Notes: generated by a model not told the origin, from the letters alone. A DNA stretch of 64,000 nucleotides from Alkanindiges hydrocarboniclasticus (GCF_001982605.1 NZ_MLCN01000001.1:1-64000); one strand, 5' to 3'; counted from the stretch's first letter, positions 8,394-18,320 are shown. Translations and numbers: made by a program.

Positions 8394-8825
8394 ATGCAAA
8401 CCGTTGCCCACATCTTAAATAATAAAGCCAGTCAGGATATTTACACCATTGCTCCTGATGCTACGGTACTCGAAGCCCTCACCCTCATGGCCGATAAGGG
8501 AATTGGTGCGCTGGTAGTGACGCAAGGCTCACAAGTGGTTGGCATTATTAGTGAACGCGACTATGCACGCAAAGTTGCGCTAATGGAGCGCTCATCCTAT
8601 AGCACCACGGTGGCTGACATCATGACCCATGCGGTACTAACTGTTACGCTACAGCACAGCACCGAACACTGCATGAAACTAATGACCGACAAGCATTTGC
8701 GCCATTTACCTGTGGTTGACAATAATCATCTCACCGGTTTGGTATCTATTGGCGATCTGGTTAAAAATGTGATGGCAGAACAACAAAGCCTGATTGACCA
8801 GCTACAAAACTATATTAGTGGCTAG
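8394..8825 (+). CDS. CBS-domain protein
   Basis: A 143-residue protein made of two CBS repeats (about residues 8-65 and 75-135) with no other domain. The first contains GALVVTQGSQVVGIISERDYARKV as two adjoining blocks, the second HLRHLPVVDNNHLTGLVSIGD in the same form. Tandem CBS pairs bind adenine nucleotides and act as energy or redox sensors. Stand-alone forms like this are common in proteobacteria and have no assigned target. It is preceded by CAGGAAAACAACT as ribosome-binding region and is not in an operon. Confidence 0.85.
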   Translation: MQTVAHILNNKASQDIYTIAPDATVLEALTLMADKGIGALVVTQGSQVVGIISERDYARKVALMERSSYSTTVADIMTHAVLTVTLQHSTEHCMKLMTDKHLRHLPVVDNNHLTGLVSIGDLVKNVMAEQQSLIDQLQNYISG

Positions 8826-8838
8826 CCGGCTTCTAGCA

Positions 8839-8892
8839 TGGTCGATCCTGCGCTGAGCCTGTAGTTTGCCAAACTCACCACCCTCAAGAACG
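8839..8892. repeat. REP-like intergenic repeat, degenerate copy
   Basis: The string starts TGGTCG, then CTGAGCCTGTAGTT, a CAAACTCAC core and CCCTCAAGAAC. It aligns with 28541-28585 (TGGTCG, CTGAGCTTGTAGTT, CAAGCTCAC, CCCTCGAAAC) with a 7-bp insertion. A second palindrome follows nearby, CTGTCGAAAGACAG at about 8902-8915. Confidence 0.5.
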
Positions 8893-8997
8893 GTTACTGA
8901 ATCTGTCGAAAGACAGCAAACAGCGCTTAACCATGCCTTTAATTAAATCAGCCTTTGGTCATTGCGTATTCAACAAGGTCGAAGGCTGGCTAATAAC

Positions 8998-9018
8998 TTA
9001 TGAAAGAATTCTAATTAT
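8998..9018. repeat. short dispersed motif, copy 2
   Basis: TTATGAAAGAATTCTAATTA begins here, matching the minus-strand copy at 5209-5228. A GAAGGC lies 11 nt upstream, as in the copy at 30649-30669 (AAAGGC). Confidence 0.5.
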
Positions 9019-9081
9019 GTCACCAAGCAGTTAAAGACCCGTTATACTGTAGGGCTTAATGTATTTTGTCTGGATTAGCCC

Positions 9082-10272
9082 ATGAGTTTACCGCGCTTAC
9101 GCATAAAAAAACGTGAACAACAACGCTTGCGTGATGGTCATTTATGGGTGTATTCCAATGAAATTGAAACACCAGTCACTCCCTTAAAAGCCATTGCGGG
9201 CAATCTGGTTCATCTGGAAGACTATCGTGGTCAGTTTATTGCGACTGCCAGTTTTAATGCACAGTCACTGATTTGCGCGCGCGTTCTTAGTCCTGAAGAA
9301 ATTACCACACTCAATCAGGCTTTTTTTAGCCAGAAGATTCAGGCAGCGCTAAGCTTGCGCGAAACCATGTTTCAGCAGCCGTATTATCGTCTGGTATTTG
9401 GTGAGGGTGATTTTTTACCCGGTATCGTCATTGACCGCTTTAATGACATTCTGGTAGTACAAATCAGCACCCAAGCGATTGAACAGGCCAAACCTGAACT
9501 GGTTGCGGCACTACAGGAAATTTTTGGTCAATCCACTAAAATTTTGTTTAAAAATGATGGTAAGGGCCGCCATATTGAACAATTGCCGGAATACACCGAG
9601 CATGTTGGCCCGGCCTTTGATGAAATTCAACTGGTAGAAAACGGTGTGCAATTCATCGCCCCTGTGGATGGTCAAAAAACGGGCTGGTTTTTTGACCACC
9701 GTGATGGCCGCCAGTGGCTTAATGGCCGTGTTAACGGGAAGTCAGTGCTGGATGTGTTCAGCTATATTGGGGGCTGGGGCATTCAGGCGGCAAAACATGG
9801 TGCTTCCCAAGTCACATGCGTTGATGCCTCGCAAAAAGCCATTGACCAGATTGGCATTAATGCAAAGCTGAATGGGCTGGATAATGTACAGACCGTTTGT
9901 GCCGATGCTTTTGATTACCTGAAGGCTGAACTTAAAACGCAGGACAGTCATCGCTACGATGTGATTGTGCTTGATCCGCCTGCCTTAATTCAGAAGCGTC
10001 GCGACTTCGAACAAGGCCGTCAGGCTTATTTTGTGCTGAATGAACATGCACTAAACCGTATTAATGACGGTGGTATTTTTATTTCTGCTTCATGCTCCCT
10101 GCACATGACCAGCGAAGAGTTGCTCAAAATAGTGCAACAGGTGGCCAGACGACAAAACAAACAGGTGCAACTGATCCATCAGGCCCGTCCTGCGGCTGAC
10201 CACCCTCGCCTGCTTTCCATGCCGGAAGCGGACTACTTAAAATGCTTTATGTTTAAAGTCACATCAATTTAA
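9082..10272 (+). CDS. rlmI: 23S rRNA (cytosine(1962)-C5)-methyltransferase RlmI
   Basis: A 396-residue methyltransferase: an N-terminal PUA domain (about 1-75), a central EEHEE-type region and a C-terminal Rossmann methyltransferase domain. SAM-binding motif I is DVFSYIGGWGI, the acidic residue is in CVDAS, and motif IV is LDPPAL. RlmI makes m5C1962 in 23S rRNA. Length matches E. coli RlmI (396). It is preceded by about 250 bp containing repeat sequence and followed by prmA in the same direction. Confidence 0.88.
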   Translation: MSLPRLRIKKREQQRLRDGHLWVYSNEIETPVTPLKAIAGNLVHLEDYRGQFIATASFNAQSLICARVLSPEEITTLNQAFFSQKIQAALSLRETMFQQPYYRLVFGEGDFLPGIVIDRFNDILVVQISTQAIEQAKPELVAALQEIFGQSTKILFKNDGKGRHIEQLPEYTEHVGPAFDEIQLVENGVQFIAPVDGQKTGWFFDHRDGRQWLNGRVNGKSVLDVFSYIGGWGIQAAKHGASQVTCVDASQKAIDQIGINAKLNGLDNVQTVCADAFDYLKAELKTQDSHRYDVIVLDPPALIQKRRDFEQGRQAYFVLNEHALNRINDGGIFISASCSLHMTSEELLKIVQQVARRQNKQVQLIHQARPAADHPRLLSMPEADYLKCFMFKVTSI

Positions 10273-10312
10273 TGCTGTTTGTGATTCCAGATTCACTTTC
10301 TGGCTTTCATTT

Positions 10313-10368
10313 GCCAATCTGGCCAGCGTTGTGTAATGCGGCCAGTTATTTGGCTTAACCAGATTGGC
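10313..10368. repeat. long-range inverted repeat upstream of prmA
   Basis: GCCAATCTGG at 10313-10322 and CCAGATTGGC at 10359-10368 are perfect 10-bp inverted copies, with GGCC/GGCC nested between them. There is no T tract, so it is not a plain terminator. It sits between rlmI and prmA, where prmA appears to have been separated from accC. Confidence 0.5.
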
Positions 10369-10425
10369 GTGAATACAAAATTATCGCTATTCAATGCTTA
10401 ATTTTTAAAACTTTGGGGAATATTT

Positions 10426-11319
10426 ATGCGCTGGTTACAGGTTCGTACCACAGTTGCCAAAGATCAGGTTCAACTTGCAGAAACACTGCTGGAATCACTA
10501 GGCGCAGTTAGTGTCATTTTAGATGATGCGCAGGATCAGGCCCTGCTAGAACCACTGCCGGGAGAAATGCCGCTGTGGGATCAGGTCATTGTTACCGGGC
10601 TGTTTTATAAAGATTCTGACGTTGAACAACTACAAGGTTTTTTGTCGACACAGTTGCCCAGTGCCAATGTGCACCATGACTATCTGGAAGAACAGGTGTG
10701 GGAACGTGCATGGATGGATCATTACGAACCAATCCAGTGTGGGGATCGCCTGTGGATCGTCCCTGAATGGCTCACACCACCCGACACCAACGCCATTAAC
10801 CTGATGCTGGATCCGGGCCTTGCCTTTGGTACCGGTAACCATGCCAGTACCTTTTTATGCCTGCAATGGCTGGATAAACAGGACTTAAAAGACAAGGTTG
10901 TGATTGATTATGGCTGTGGCTCTGGCATTTTGGGTATTGCTGCCCTGCTACTGGGTGCCAAACAGGTTTATGCCGTTGACCTTGATCCGCAAGCAGTATT
11001 ATCCACCCAGCAAAATGCGGCACTCAATAAAGTTGAGGATAAAATCTGGACTGGTCTGCCAGAAGAATTCGAGCAACAGTTCCCGGATTTACAGGCAGAT
11101 GTGATTGTTGCCAACATTCTGGCTGGGCCTCTGATGTATCTGGCACCAACCTTTTCAGCACTTGCCAAACCCCATGCCCTCATTGCCATGGCAGGCATTA
11201 TTGAAGAGCAGGTTGAAGACCTCAGACAAAGCTATGCAAAATGGTTTAATTTGCATACACTTGGGCAGAGAGAAGAAAACTGGTGTCGTTTATCTGGGGA
11301 AAGATTGGCACCTGTATAA
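10426..11319 (+). CDS. prmA: ribosomal protein L11 methyltransferase
   Basis: A 297-residue enzyme that trimethylates amino groups of ribosomal protein L11 (uL11). The N-terminal substrate-recognition domain ends near residue 115. The methyltransferase domain has [27 protein letters not shown] (motif I) and VANILAGPL. Length matches the E. coli protein (293). A DUF3426 protein follows 37 bp downstream, as in Pseudomonas. accC, its usual upstream neighbour in that genus, lies near 49.5 kb instead. Confidence 0.94.
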   Translation: MRWLQVRTTVAKDQVQLAETLLESLGAVSVILDDAQDQALLEPLPGEMPLWDQVIVTGLFYKDSDVEQLQGFLSTQLPSANVHHDYLEEQVWERAWMDHYEPIQCGDRLWIVPEWLTPPDTNAINLMLDPGLAFGTGNHASTFLCLQWLDKQDLKDKVVIDYGCGSGILGIAALLLGAKQVYAVDLDPQAVLSTQQNAALNKVEDKIWTGLPEEFEQQFPDLQADVIVANILAGPLMYLAPTFSALAKPHALIAMAGIIEEQVEDLRQSYAKWFNLHTLGQREENWCRLSGERLAPV

Positions 11320-11356
11320 CTTATAATTTAAATGACAGACATGGAGTTGGGTATAA

Positions 11357-12802
11357 ATGACAGTCAAACAGACACGCTGTCCATTTTGTCATAGTGCATT
11401 TTATATTACAGCCTTGCAATTAAATGCCTATCGCGGTCAGGCACGCTGTGGCCAGTGCCACCAGATTTTTGATGCAACCAGCAATATGGTCATGCCTCAT
11501 AATCCGGTCAAGCCGATACAATATGGCACTGAAACAGCAAATGTTTCGACTCCATTAACGCCTGTCATTCTACCAACAACCAGCGAAACACCGAATCTGG
11601 CAGCCGCTATACAACCTGAGCAGGCTACTTCGGCGGCTACTGCCGGCAGCTATGCTGTACCTACCCAGCCTGCACGTGCTGGCCGTATCGGTAATATTGA
11701 ATCAGCCATCCCTGCTTCTGCCTTAGTTGCCGCTGATGCCATTTCTTCTGATCCGGTATTTGCCGCTGATGCCCGGTTGGATGACAGACTTTCAGACCAA
11801 ACCAGCCTGCCAGCGTCAACCATGGCTCAGCCCGCAACAACCCCGGTGCAGGAAGAACAGCTCCTGTTTTCAGATGATGCCGGCTTATTTGAGGAAGATG
11901 AACCATCCGTGCCCAACAACAAGAAAACCTCACCCCTGCTTGATGATAGTTTTAACCAGCAGTTTCTGGATGACACCTTTGAAGAAATTGATGTGCTAAA
12001 ACAGCAGGAATTAAGCGATGTAGAAAAGCTGCATGCCGGGGCTGATGACAGCTGGATTAATGACTTGCTGGAAGATGATAAAAAACCTGTTGTCAATATT
12101 GAGCCAGACCTCAAGCCTATTGTCGTAACGCCTGCAACGCCTACCTACACGCCACTGCCTGATACCGTATTGCAGCGTCCACCTGCCGACCATGATGAAG
12201 ACTTGCTGAGTTTTTTAAATAGAACGGGTGCAGTGACCATGCCGAGCACCGCATCCAAGATCAGCCCCAGCAATATGGCTGCGCCCCGTCCGGCCAGTCA
12301 CCGCATCCTAAAGCCAACCACAGTAAGATATAACCCATTTTATTTCATTGGCTGGAGCCTGATGTCATTGCTGATGCTGGCCCTCTTGATTGGGCAGTAT
12401 ATTTATTTCAACTTTGAACACATGGCCATGGACCCTAAAACTTCAGGTTATATTTCCAGACTGTGCGCCATAACCGGTTGCCAGATTCCCTACATGAATG
12501 AAGATGAGTTACACATTCGAAAAATTAAACTGGTTGCCAATAACCGATTGGGTGAAACCACGTTCCGTGCCCAGCTCAGCAATAGTGCCAGCTTAAGCCA
12601 GCCTTTTCCTGCTTTACGTTTAAGTCTTAAACGCGATGGCAAAACTGTTGCCAGCCAGATTATCCAGCCACGCCAGTATCTGCCCGATAATTTAAAAACC
12701 CTGACCCGGTTAGCCACTAAAACCCCTTATCCGGTTGAGTTCACCATCAAAACCCGTCGTTCTGACATCAAAAACTATAGCCTCGAGCCGCAATACCATT
12801 AA
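11357..12802 (+). CDS. zinc-ribbon, single-TM DUF3426 protein
   Basis: A 481-residue protein with an N-terminal MJ0042-type zinc ribbon (C8-x2-C11 and C31-x2-C34), a long acidic, Pro/Ala/Thr-rich linker (about 45-320), one membrane segment (about 328-352, PFYFIGWSLMSLLMLALL) and a C-terminal DUF3426 domain with a Cys pair near C-A-I-T-G-C. Topology would put the zinc ribbon in the cytoplasm and DUF3426 in the periplasm. The function is unknown. Its place between prmA and fis is conserved in Pseudomonas, although the dusB gene normally before fis is absent here. Confidence 0.82.
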   Translation: MTVKQTRCPFCHSAFYITALQLNAYRGQARCGQCHQIFDATSNMVMPHNPVKPIQYGTETANVSTPLTPVILPTTSETPNLAAAIQPEQATSAATAGSYAVPTQPARAGRIGNIESAIPASALVAADAISSDPVFAADARLDDRLSDQTSLPASTMAQPATTPVQEEQLLFSDDAGLFEEDEPSVPNNKKTSPLLDDSFNQQFLDDTFEEIDVLKQQELSDVEKLHAGADDSWINDLLEDDKKPVVNIEPDLKPIVVTPATPTYTPLPDTVLQRPPADHDEDLLSFLNRTGAVTMPSTASKISPSNMAAPRPASHRILKPTTVRYNPFYFIGWSLMSLLMLALLIGQYIYFNFEHMAMDPKTSGYISRLCAITGCQIPYMNEDELHIRKIKLVANNRLGETTFRAQLSNSASLSQPFPALRLSLKRDGKTVASQIIQPRQYLPDNLKTLTRLATKTPYPVEFTIKTRRSDIKNYSLEPQYH

Positions 12803-13244
12803 TGGCAAGGCTTGAGTGCCATAGCACTGCCATAATTTAGCCCTAAAAATCAAGCGATTTATTTTGGATAAAAAACGCGCAAGGGCTGCCGTAAGCTTTG
12901 ACATGGTGTTATCATAGCGCCGCACTGTGGCAGTGCTCTTTCGCAAATAGCGTATTGTATTTTGCAAATTTTTAAACGTTTAGTCTGACGTATTCTCCTG
13001 CTTAACATTAAGCGGGCAATACAATATTTTTTTGTCATTTTTGACTGATTAACATTTAACCAACTCAAATCCGGGTTTGTTGCTTGTTTTTCAATCGCAA
13101 TGCCATAAAAATATCATCTTAGCGTTGAAATGTTTTTAGCAAATCCTATTCGTTAATTGTAATCAGGCATTGTCGCGCTGATGAATTTTTAACCTGCACA
13201 GTTTTACTGTTGCACCATGTGGTTTCGTTTTTGGATTTTTAACC
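12803..13244. other. fis upstream region, no gene
   Basis: About 440 bp, AT-rich, without a credible ORF. A hairpin (ATGGCA...TGCCAT, 12801-12821) without a T tract follows the DUF3426 stop. The length fits the long, growth-regulated fis promoter regions of gammaproteobacteria. No dusB remnant was recognised. Confidence 0.4.
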
Positions 13245-13514
13245 ATGAATAGCAAGTCCCCTATTTTTACTGCTCAGTCTGATGTGGCATTACGTATCCA
13301 TGTTGATCGTGCAGTACGTCATTATTTTGCACAGTTGCAAGGTGAACAGCCTTCTCAAGTGTACGACATGGTCTTGGCTGAAATGGAAAAACCGCTTCTT
13401 TCTGTCGTATTGGAATACACCCGTGGTAATCAAACCCGTGCTGCTGAAATTCTGGGTTTAAACCGTGGTACTTTGCGTAAAAAGCTTAAAACTCATGGTT
13501 TAATGAGCGAATAA
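13245..13514 (+). CDS. fis: DNA-binding protein Fis
   Basis: An 89-residue nucleoid-associated protein that bends DNA and activates stable-RNA promoters. The C-terminal helix-turn-helix is the typical [20 protein letters not shown] region at about 65-84. The N-terminal beta-hairpin region is divergent, as is usual outside enterics. It has its own terminator, so purH is transcribed separately. Confidence 0.93.
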   Translation: MNSKSPIFTAQSDVALRIHVDRAVRHYFAQLQGEQPSQVYDMVLAEMEKPLLSVVLEYTRGNQTRAAEILGLNRGTLRKKLKTHGLMSE

Positions 13515-13532
13515 GCCCTGATATAAAAAACT

Positions 13533-13559
13533 GCCTGTGACCATTTCACAGGCATTTTT
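13533..13559 (+). terminator. rho-independent terminator of fis
   Basis: GCCTGTGA pairs with TCACAGGC around a 5-nt loop and is followed by ATTTTT. Confidence 0.88.
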
Positions 13560-13656
13560 CTTTAGGCTTGGCTTATTGATGGTGTACTCAGGTTGCCAGA
13601 TTTAAGTGACCGCTTTTTTACTTCTCCTCTTTTAACCTTTTAAACTCTGACGAAAT

Positions 13657-15234
13657 ATGACTGTCTCACGCGCATTAATTTCTGTATCCGATAAAACCGG
13701 TATTGTTGAATTTGCCAAAAGCTTGAATGAGCTTGGCATTGAGCTGCTGTCTACGGGTGGCACTTATAAACTATTAAAGGAAAATAATATTCCTGTGGTT
13801 GAAGTTTCTGAACACACAGGTTTCCCGGAAATGATGGATGGCCGGGTGAAAACCCTGCACCCCAAAATTCATGGGGGTATTTTAGCGCGTCGGGGGCTGG
13901 ATGAAGCCGTCATGCAGGAACATGGCATTGCGCCAATTGATCTGGTTATTGTTAACCTCTATCCCTTTGCACAGACTGTCGCAAAACCGGGATGCTCGCT
14001 TGAAGATGCAATTGAAAATATTGATATTGGCGGCCCAACCATGGTGCGTGCAGCAGCCAAAAACCATGCATCTGTAGGGATTGTGGTTAACGCTGGCGAT
14101 TACAGCACTATAGTCAATGAACTAAAAGCCAGTAAAACGCTTTCGCATGCTACCCGGTTTGACCTTGCAGTAAAAGCATTTGAACATACTGCCCAATACG
14201 ACGGCATGATTGCCCAGTATTTAGGCGCACGTGTGAACAAGCAGGAAAATGAGCAGGCTGACCGCTTTGCCCGTACCTTTAACCTGCAACTGCTGAAAGC
14301 ACAAGACTTGCGTTATGGTGAGAACCCGCATCAAGCTGCTGCTTTTTATGTGGAAAGCACTGCGTGCGAAGCGTCGGTTTCCACCGCCAAGCAGCTGCAA
14401 GGCAAAGAATTGTCCTATAACAATATTGCCGATACCGATGCCGCACTGGAATGTGTAAAATCCTTTGCTAAACCAGCTTGCGTAATTGTAAAACACGCCA
14501 ATCCATGTGGTGTTGCTGTATCGCTGGATGGAATTGAAGCAGCTTATAATCTGGCTTACGCTACTGATCCCGAATCGGCCTTTGGCGGCATTATTGCCTT
14601 TAACCGCACACTGGATAAAGCAACCGCCAAAGCCATTATTGATCGCCAGTTTGTTGAAGTGATTATTGCACCAGCCATTGAAGATGGCGTACTGGAAATT
14701 ACCGCGGCCAAGCAAAACGTGCGTATACTGGTGTGTGGCGAGTTGCCTGCACTGGATCAGCGTGCCAGCCAACTGGATTTCAAACGTGTGACCGGCGGCT
14801 TACTGGTGCAGGATCAGGATCTGGCCATTATTTCTGAGGCTGATCTAAAAGTAGTCACCAAGCGTGCCCCGACAGAAGCAGAAATTCATGACCTGATTTT
14901 TGCATGGAAAGTGGCTAAGTACGTTAAATCCAATGCCATTGTTTATGCTAAAGATCGTCAAACCATTGGTATTGGTGCAGGCCAGATGAGCCGGGTTAAC
15001 TCTGCCCGTATTGCTGCCATTAAAGCCGAACATGCCGGTTTAAATGTTCAGGGAGCCGTCATGGCATCTGATGCATTTTTCCCATTCCGGGATGGAATTG
15101 ATAATGCAGCGGCTGTGGGTATTTCGTGCATTATTCAGCCGGGTGGTTCAATGCGCGATGCTGAAACCATTGCAGCGGCTGATGAACATGGCATAGCCAT
15201 GGTATTTACCGGCGTTCGCCATTTCCGTCATTAA
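13657..15234 (+). CDS. purH: bifunctional AICAR transformylase/IMP cyclohydrolase
   Basis: A 525-residue enzyme for the last two steps of IMP synthesis. The N-terminal IMP cyclohydrolase (MGS-like) domain runs to about 200 with LLSTGGTYK and [15 protein letters not shown]. The C-terminal AICAR formyltransferase domain has [19 protein letters not shown] and [11 protein letters not shown], and ends RDGID...GVRHFRH. Length matches E. coli PurH (529). purD follows in the same direction after 123 bp that hold a palindromic repeat. Confidence 0.96.
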   Translation: MTVSRALISVSDKTGIVEFAKSLNELGIELLSTGGTYKLLKENNIPVVEVSEHTGFPEMMDGRVKTLHPKIHGGILARRGLDEAVMQEHGIAPIDLVIVNLYPFAQTVAKPGCSLEDAIENIDIGGPTMVRAAAKNHASVGIVVNAGDYSTIVNELKASKTLSHATRFDLAVKAFEHTAQYDGMIAQYLGARVNKQENEQADRFARTFNLQLLKAQDLRYGENPHQAAAFYVESTACEASVSTAKQLQGKELSYNNIADTDAALECVKSFAKPACVIVKHANPCGVAVSLDGIEAAYNLAYATDPESAFGGIIAFNRTLDKATAKAIIDRQFVEVIIAPAIEDGVLEITAAKQNVRILVCGELPALDQRASQLDFKRVTGGLLVQDQDLAIISEADLKVVTKRAPTEAEIHDLIFAWKVAKYVKSNAIVYAKDRQTIGIGAGQMSRVNSARIAAIKAEHAGLNVQGAVMASDAFFPFRDGIDNAAAVGISCIIQPGGSMRDAETIAAADEHGIAMVFTGVRHFRH

Positions 15235-15253
15235 TATGTTGTCCCCTGCGAAC

Positions 15254-15344
15254 AAAATGCGATTAAAGCATTTTGGCTTCGCAAAAGGGGAATTAGAGGG
15301 GTAAAACCCCACCCTGACCCTCCCCTGAACAAGGGAGGGAATTT
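15254..15344. repeat. G/C-rich palindromic intergenic repeat in the purH-purD gap
   Basis: Two hairpins lie in a row: GGGG-taaaa-CCCC and CCCTCCC-ctgaacaa-GGGAGGG. They are preceded by an AAAATGC/GCATTTT pair. The CCCCACCCTGACCCTCCCCT core looks like a dispersed repeat found in many proteobacterial genomes, and its base composition is unlike the surrounding genes. It would form a strong structure in a purHD transcript. Confidence 0.6.
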
Positions 15345-15357
15345 CAAGGAAAACAAT

Positions 15358-16650
15358 ATGCAAATTTTAATTCTGGGTAGTGGCGGACGTGAACATGCAC
15401 TGGCATGGAAATGCGCACAGGATGCTCGTGTTGAGACTATTTTTGTTGCACCGGGCAATGCAGGTACTGCGTATGAAGGCAAATGCAAAAATGTTGCCTT
15501 AAATATTCTGGATAACGCGGCTATTGTTGAGTTTGCCAAAACCAATCATGTCGATCTAATTATTGTTGGCCCCGAAGCGCCACTGGTCAACGGCGTGGTT
15601 GATGCCTGCCGTGCAGCAGATTTAAAAATCTGGGGTCCAACCCAGTATGCAGCGCAGTTGGAAGGCTCCAAAGCATTTGCCAAGCACTTTTTAAAGCGCC
15701 ACAACATTCCTACTGCATTTTATGATGTGTTTACCGAAGTAGATGCGGCCAAGGCTTTCATTCAAAAAAATGGTGCACCCATTGTCATCAAGGCCGATGG
15801 TCTGGCTGCTGGTAAAGGCGTGATTGTTGCCATGACAATTGCTGAAGCCTTTGAAGCAGTAGACGATATGCTGGCTGGCAACAAGTTTGGTGAGGCTGGT
15901 TCACGCGTGGTGATTGAGCAGTTTCTGGAAGGTGAAGAAGCCAGCTTTATTTGCATGATTGACGGCAACAATATTCTACCCATGGCCACCAGTCAGGATC
16001 ACAAGCGCATTTTTGAACAGGATCAAGGGCCAAATACTGGTGGTATGGGTGCGTACTCCCCGGCTCCTGTGGTCACACCGGATGTATTTGAACGGGTTAT
16101 GACTCAAGTGATGCGTCCAACCGTGGATGGCATGGCCGCTGATGGCCACGTTTACACGGGCTTTTTATATGCTGGCCTGATGATTGATGAGCAAGGCCAG
16201 CCCCGTGTGATTGAGTTTAACTGCCGTTTTGGTGATCCGGAAACCCAGCCGATTATGATGCGTTTGCAATCATCACTGGTAGAACTGGTAGAAGCCGGTA
16301 TTGCAGGCAACCTGCCCAAGGATGCCCAATGGGATAAACGCCCTGCGTTAGGTATTGTGCTGGCGGCCAAAGGCTATCCCGGTGACATCCAAACCAATGA
16401 TGTGATTGCAGGTCTGGATCAGTCACCTGAAGACACCAAAATATTCCATGCAGGTACCAAGCTTAGCGAAGATAGACATGTGCTGACCAGCGGTGGTCGT
16501 GTACTGTGTGTGACTGCACTGGGCGATAATGTACTAGAAGCACAGGTTGCCGCACTGGAAGTCTGTGGTCAGGTGACCTTTGATGGCATGCAATATCGCA
16601 GTGATATTGGTTATCGGGCCATTGAGCGTGAACAAAATACCAGCACTTAA
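15358..16650 (+). CDS. purD: phosphoribosylamine--glycine ligase
   Basis: A 430-residue ATP-grasp enzyme (GAR synthetase) of purine synthesis. It starts MQILILGSGGREHALAWK, with NAGTA, VGPEAPLVNGVVD, KADGLAAGKGV and the DHKR...TGGMGAY and EFNCRFGDPE blocks all present. Length equals the family norm. AAGGA precedes the ATG. It is probably co-transcribed with purH despite the repeat between them, and is followed by a strong terminator. Confidence 0.96.
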   Translation: MQILILGSGGREHALAWKCAQDARVETIFVAPGNAGTAYEGKCKNVALNILDNAAIVEFAKTNHVDLIIVGPEAPLVNGVVDACRAADLKIWGPTQYAAQLEGSKAFAKHFLKRHNIPTAFYDVFTEVDAAKAFIQKNGAPIVIKADGLAAGKGVIVAMTIAEAFEAVDDMLAGNKFGEAGSRVVIEQFLEGEEASFICMIDGNNILPMATSQDHKRIFEQDQGPNTGGMGAYSPAPVVTPDVFERVMTQVMRPTVDGMAADGHVYTGFLYAGLMIDEQGQPRVIEFNCRFGDPETQPIMMRLQSSLVELVEAGIAGNLPKDAQWDKRPALGIVLAAKGYPGDIQTNDVIAGLDQSPEDTKIFHAGTKLSEDRHVLTSGGRVLCVTALGDNVLEAQVAALEVCGQVTFDGMQYRSDIGYRAIEREQNTST

Positions 16651-16718
16651 TGCAATTAAGTCTTGAAATATAAAGTCGTAGACTGCCAATTTTGACTTAA
16701 ACTTTTGTTACAATAGTA

Positions 16719-16759
16719 AAACCGCTTTTGACTTACCGTGTTAAAAGCGGTTTCTTTTT
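16719..16759 (+). terminator. rho-independent terminator of purD
   Basis: AAACCGCTTTT pairs perfectly with AAAAGCGGTTT (11 bp) and is followed by CTTTTT. Confidence 0.87.
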
Positions 16760-16921
16760 GCCGTGCTGTTATTGCAAAAAATGGTTAAATCAATTACTTG
16801 AAAAAACCAAAGCGCTTTAACAGACACTGATTTGTTACTGAAGGGCTTTGCTTCTTTCACTAAAATAACAAGTCTTTGAAATGAGCACTACATCCCATTT
16901 TAGTTTGAGGATAACGCAAAT

Positions 16922-18295
16922 ATGTCTGATCGTTCAGATAAACTTGACCAGCTTAAAACGTCAGCATTTGATCGCCGCTTTTCAATTGCTAAAGCCTCGT
17001 TTTTAGCTGGAACCCGTTGGGCAACTGCCAACGCAAGCAGCATGTTTGCCGATGAAGAAACCAAAAGTAAAAAACGCAAGCAGGCCATGAGCGAACAGGC
17101 CAATTATCTGGTACAGGAAATTGGCAAGCTCAAAGGCTCAATTGTCAAAATTGGCCAGATGATGGCACTGTATGGCGAGCATTTCTTGCCAGAAGAAATT
17201 ACTGAAGCACTGCATACCTTAAATAATAATACGGTTGCCCTATCCTGGCCTGCTATTAAGACCCAATTGCGTAATGAGCTGGGTGCCAAGCTGGATGATT
17301 TGACAGTTGACCATGAGCCTCTTGGCACTGCCTCACTGGCGCAGGTACACCGTGCAGTGCGTAAGTCTGATGGCCTTGAAGTGGTGCTTAAAGTCCAGTA
17401 CCCCGGTGTAGCCGAAGCGATTGACTCAGACATGAGCCTATTTCGTAACATGCTAAAACTCACCCGCATGGTGCCGCAAACCCGCGAGTTTGACGAGTGG
17501 TTTGAAGAAGTGCGCGAGATGATGCACCGCGAAGTCAACTATCACATGGAAGCAGACACCACCCGGCGCTTTTACGAGCGCCTAAAAGATGATGGCCGCT
17601 ATATTGTTCCGCAAATTATTAATGAATACTGCACTGACCGTGTGCTGTGCATGACCTTTGAGCGCGGCGTGCCTGTAAACAGTCCGGTGATGCTGTCCCT
17701 GCCGCAAGTACGTCGTGACAAACTGGGTGAAGCCTCACTGGAAGTCACCATTCGTGAAATCTTTGAATGGGGCGAAATGCAGACTGACCCCAACTTTGGT
17801 AACTATCTGGTACGTCTGGGCAATGGCAAGGATATTGAAGACAAGATTGTACTGCTGGATTTTGGTGCCATTCGCCAGTTTGACCAGAATTTATTAAATG
17901 TGGCACGTGGCCTTATCATTGCGGGTTATCACCATGACCTGAATAAAATGATTGACGCCATGCAAGGTTATAGTTTCTTTGACCAGATGCCAGCCAGCGT
18001 TAAACCGGGTATGGCCAAAGTATTCCTGCTGGCTACCGAGAGCTTTAGCTCACTACAAAATAACCCTGACCTTCCACCGGATATTATGGATGCTGATGGC
18101 AAATATGACTGGCGCAAGAGTCAGTTGCATGCACGGGTAATCAAGCAGGCTGGTGAATCCATGGCCTCACGTTACTTTAGTATACCGCCCAAGGAATTCA
18201 TGTTTATTAGCCGCAAGTTTATTGGTGCGTATACCTTTATGACGGTGATTGATGCACACACCAACATGCGCAAAATGCTGGAAGCACATTTATAA
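16922..18295 (+). CDS. AarF/COQ8-type ABC1 atypical kinase
   Basis: A 457-residue protein of the UbiB/ABC1 kinase-like family, whose members support ubiquinone or lipid metabolism. It has the KxGQ motif (KIGQMM), an Ala-type nucleotide loop (LGTASLAQVHRA), VLKVQYPGVA, and QTDPNFGNYL in the catalytic-loop position, followed by LLDFGAIRQF. The QTDPN form resembles eukaryotic COQ8 more than classical UbiB (HxDxHxGN), which the second family member at 24626-25939 has. There is no C-terminal membrane helix. It is monocistronic with a terminator behind it. Confidence 0.82.
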   Translation: MSDRSDKLDQLKTSAFDRRFSIAKASFLAGTRWATANASSMFADEETKSKKRKQAMSEQANYLVQEIGKLKGSIVKIGQMMALYGEHFLPEEITEALHTLNNNTVALSWPAIKTQLRNELGAKLDDLTVDHEPLGTASLAQVHRAVRKSDGLEVVLKVQYPGVAEAIDSDMSLFRNMLKLTRMVPQTREFDEWFEEVREMMHREVNYHMEADTTRRFYERLKDDGRYIVPQIINEYCTDRVLCMTFERGVPVNSPVMLSLPQVRRDKLGEASLEVTIREIFEWGEMQTDPNFGNYLVRLGNGKDIEDKIVLLDFGAIRQFDQNLLNVARGLIIAGYHHDLNKMIDAMQGYSFFDQMPASVKPGMAKVFLLATESFSSLQNNPDLPPDIMDADGKYDWRKSQLHARVIKQAGESMASRYFSIPPKEFMFISRKFIGAYTFMTVIDAHTNMRKMLEAHL

Positions 18296-18320
18296 ACAGG
18301 TAAAATAGCATCCTATAAAA

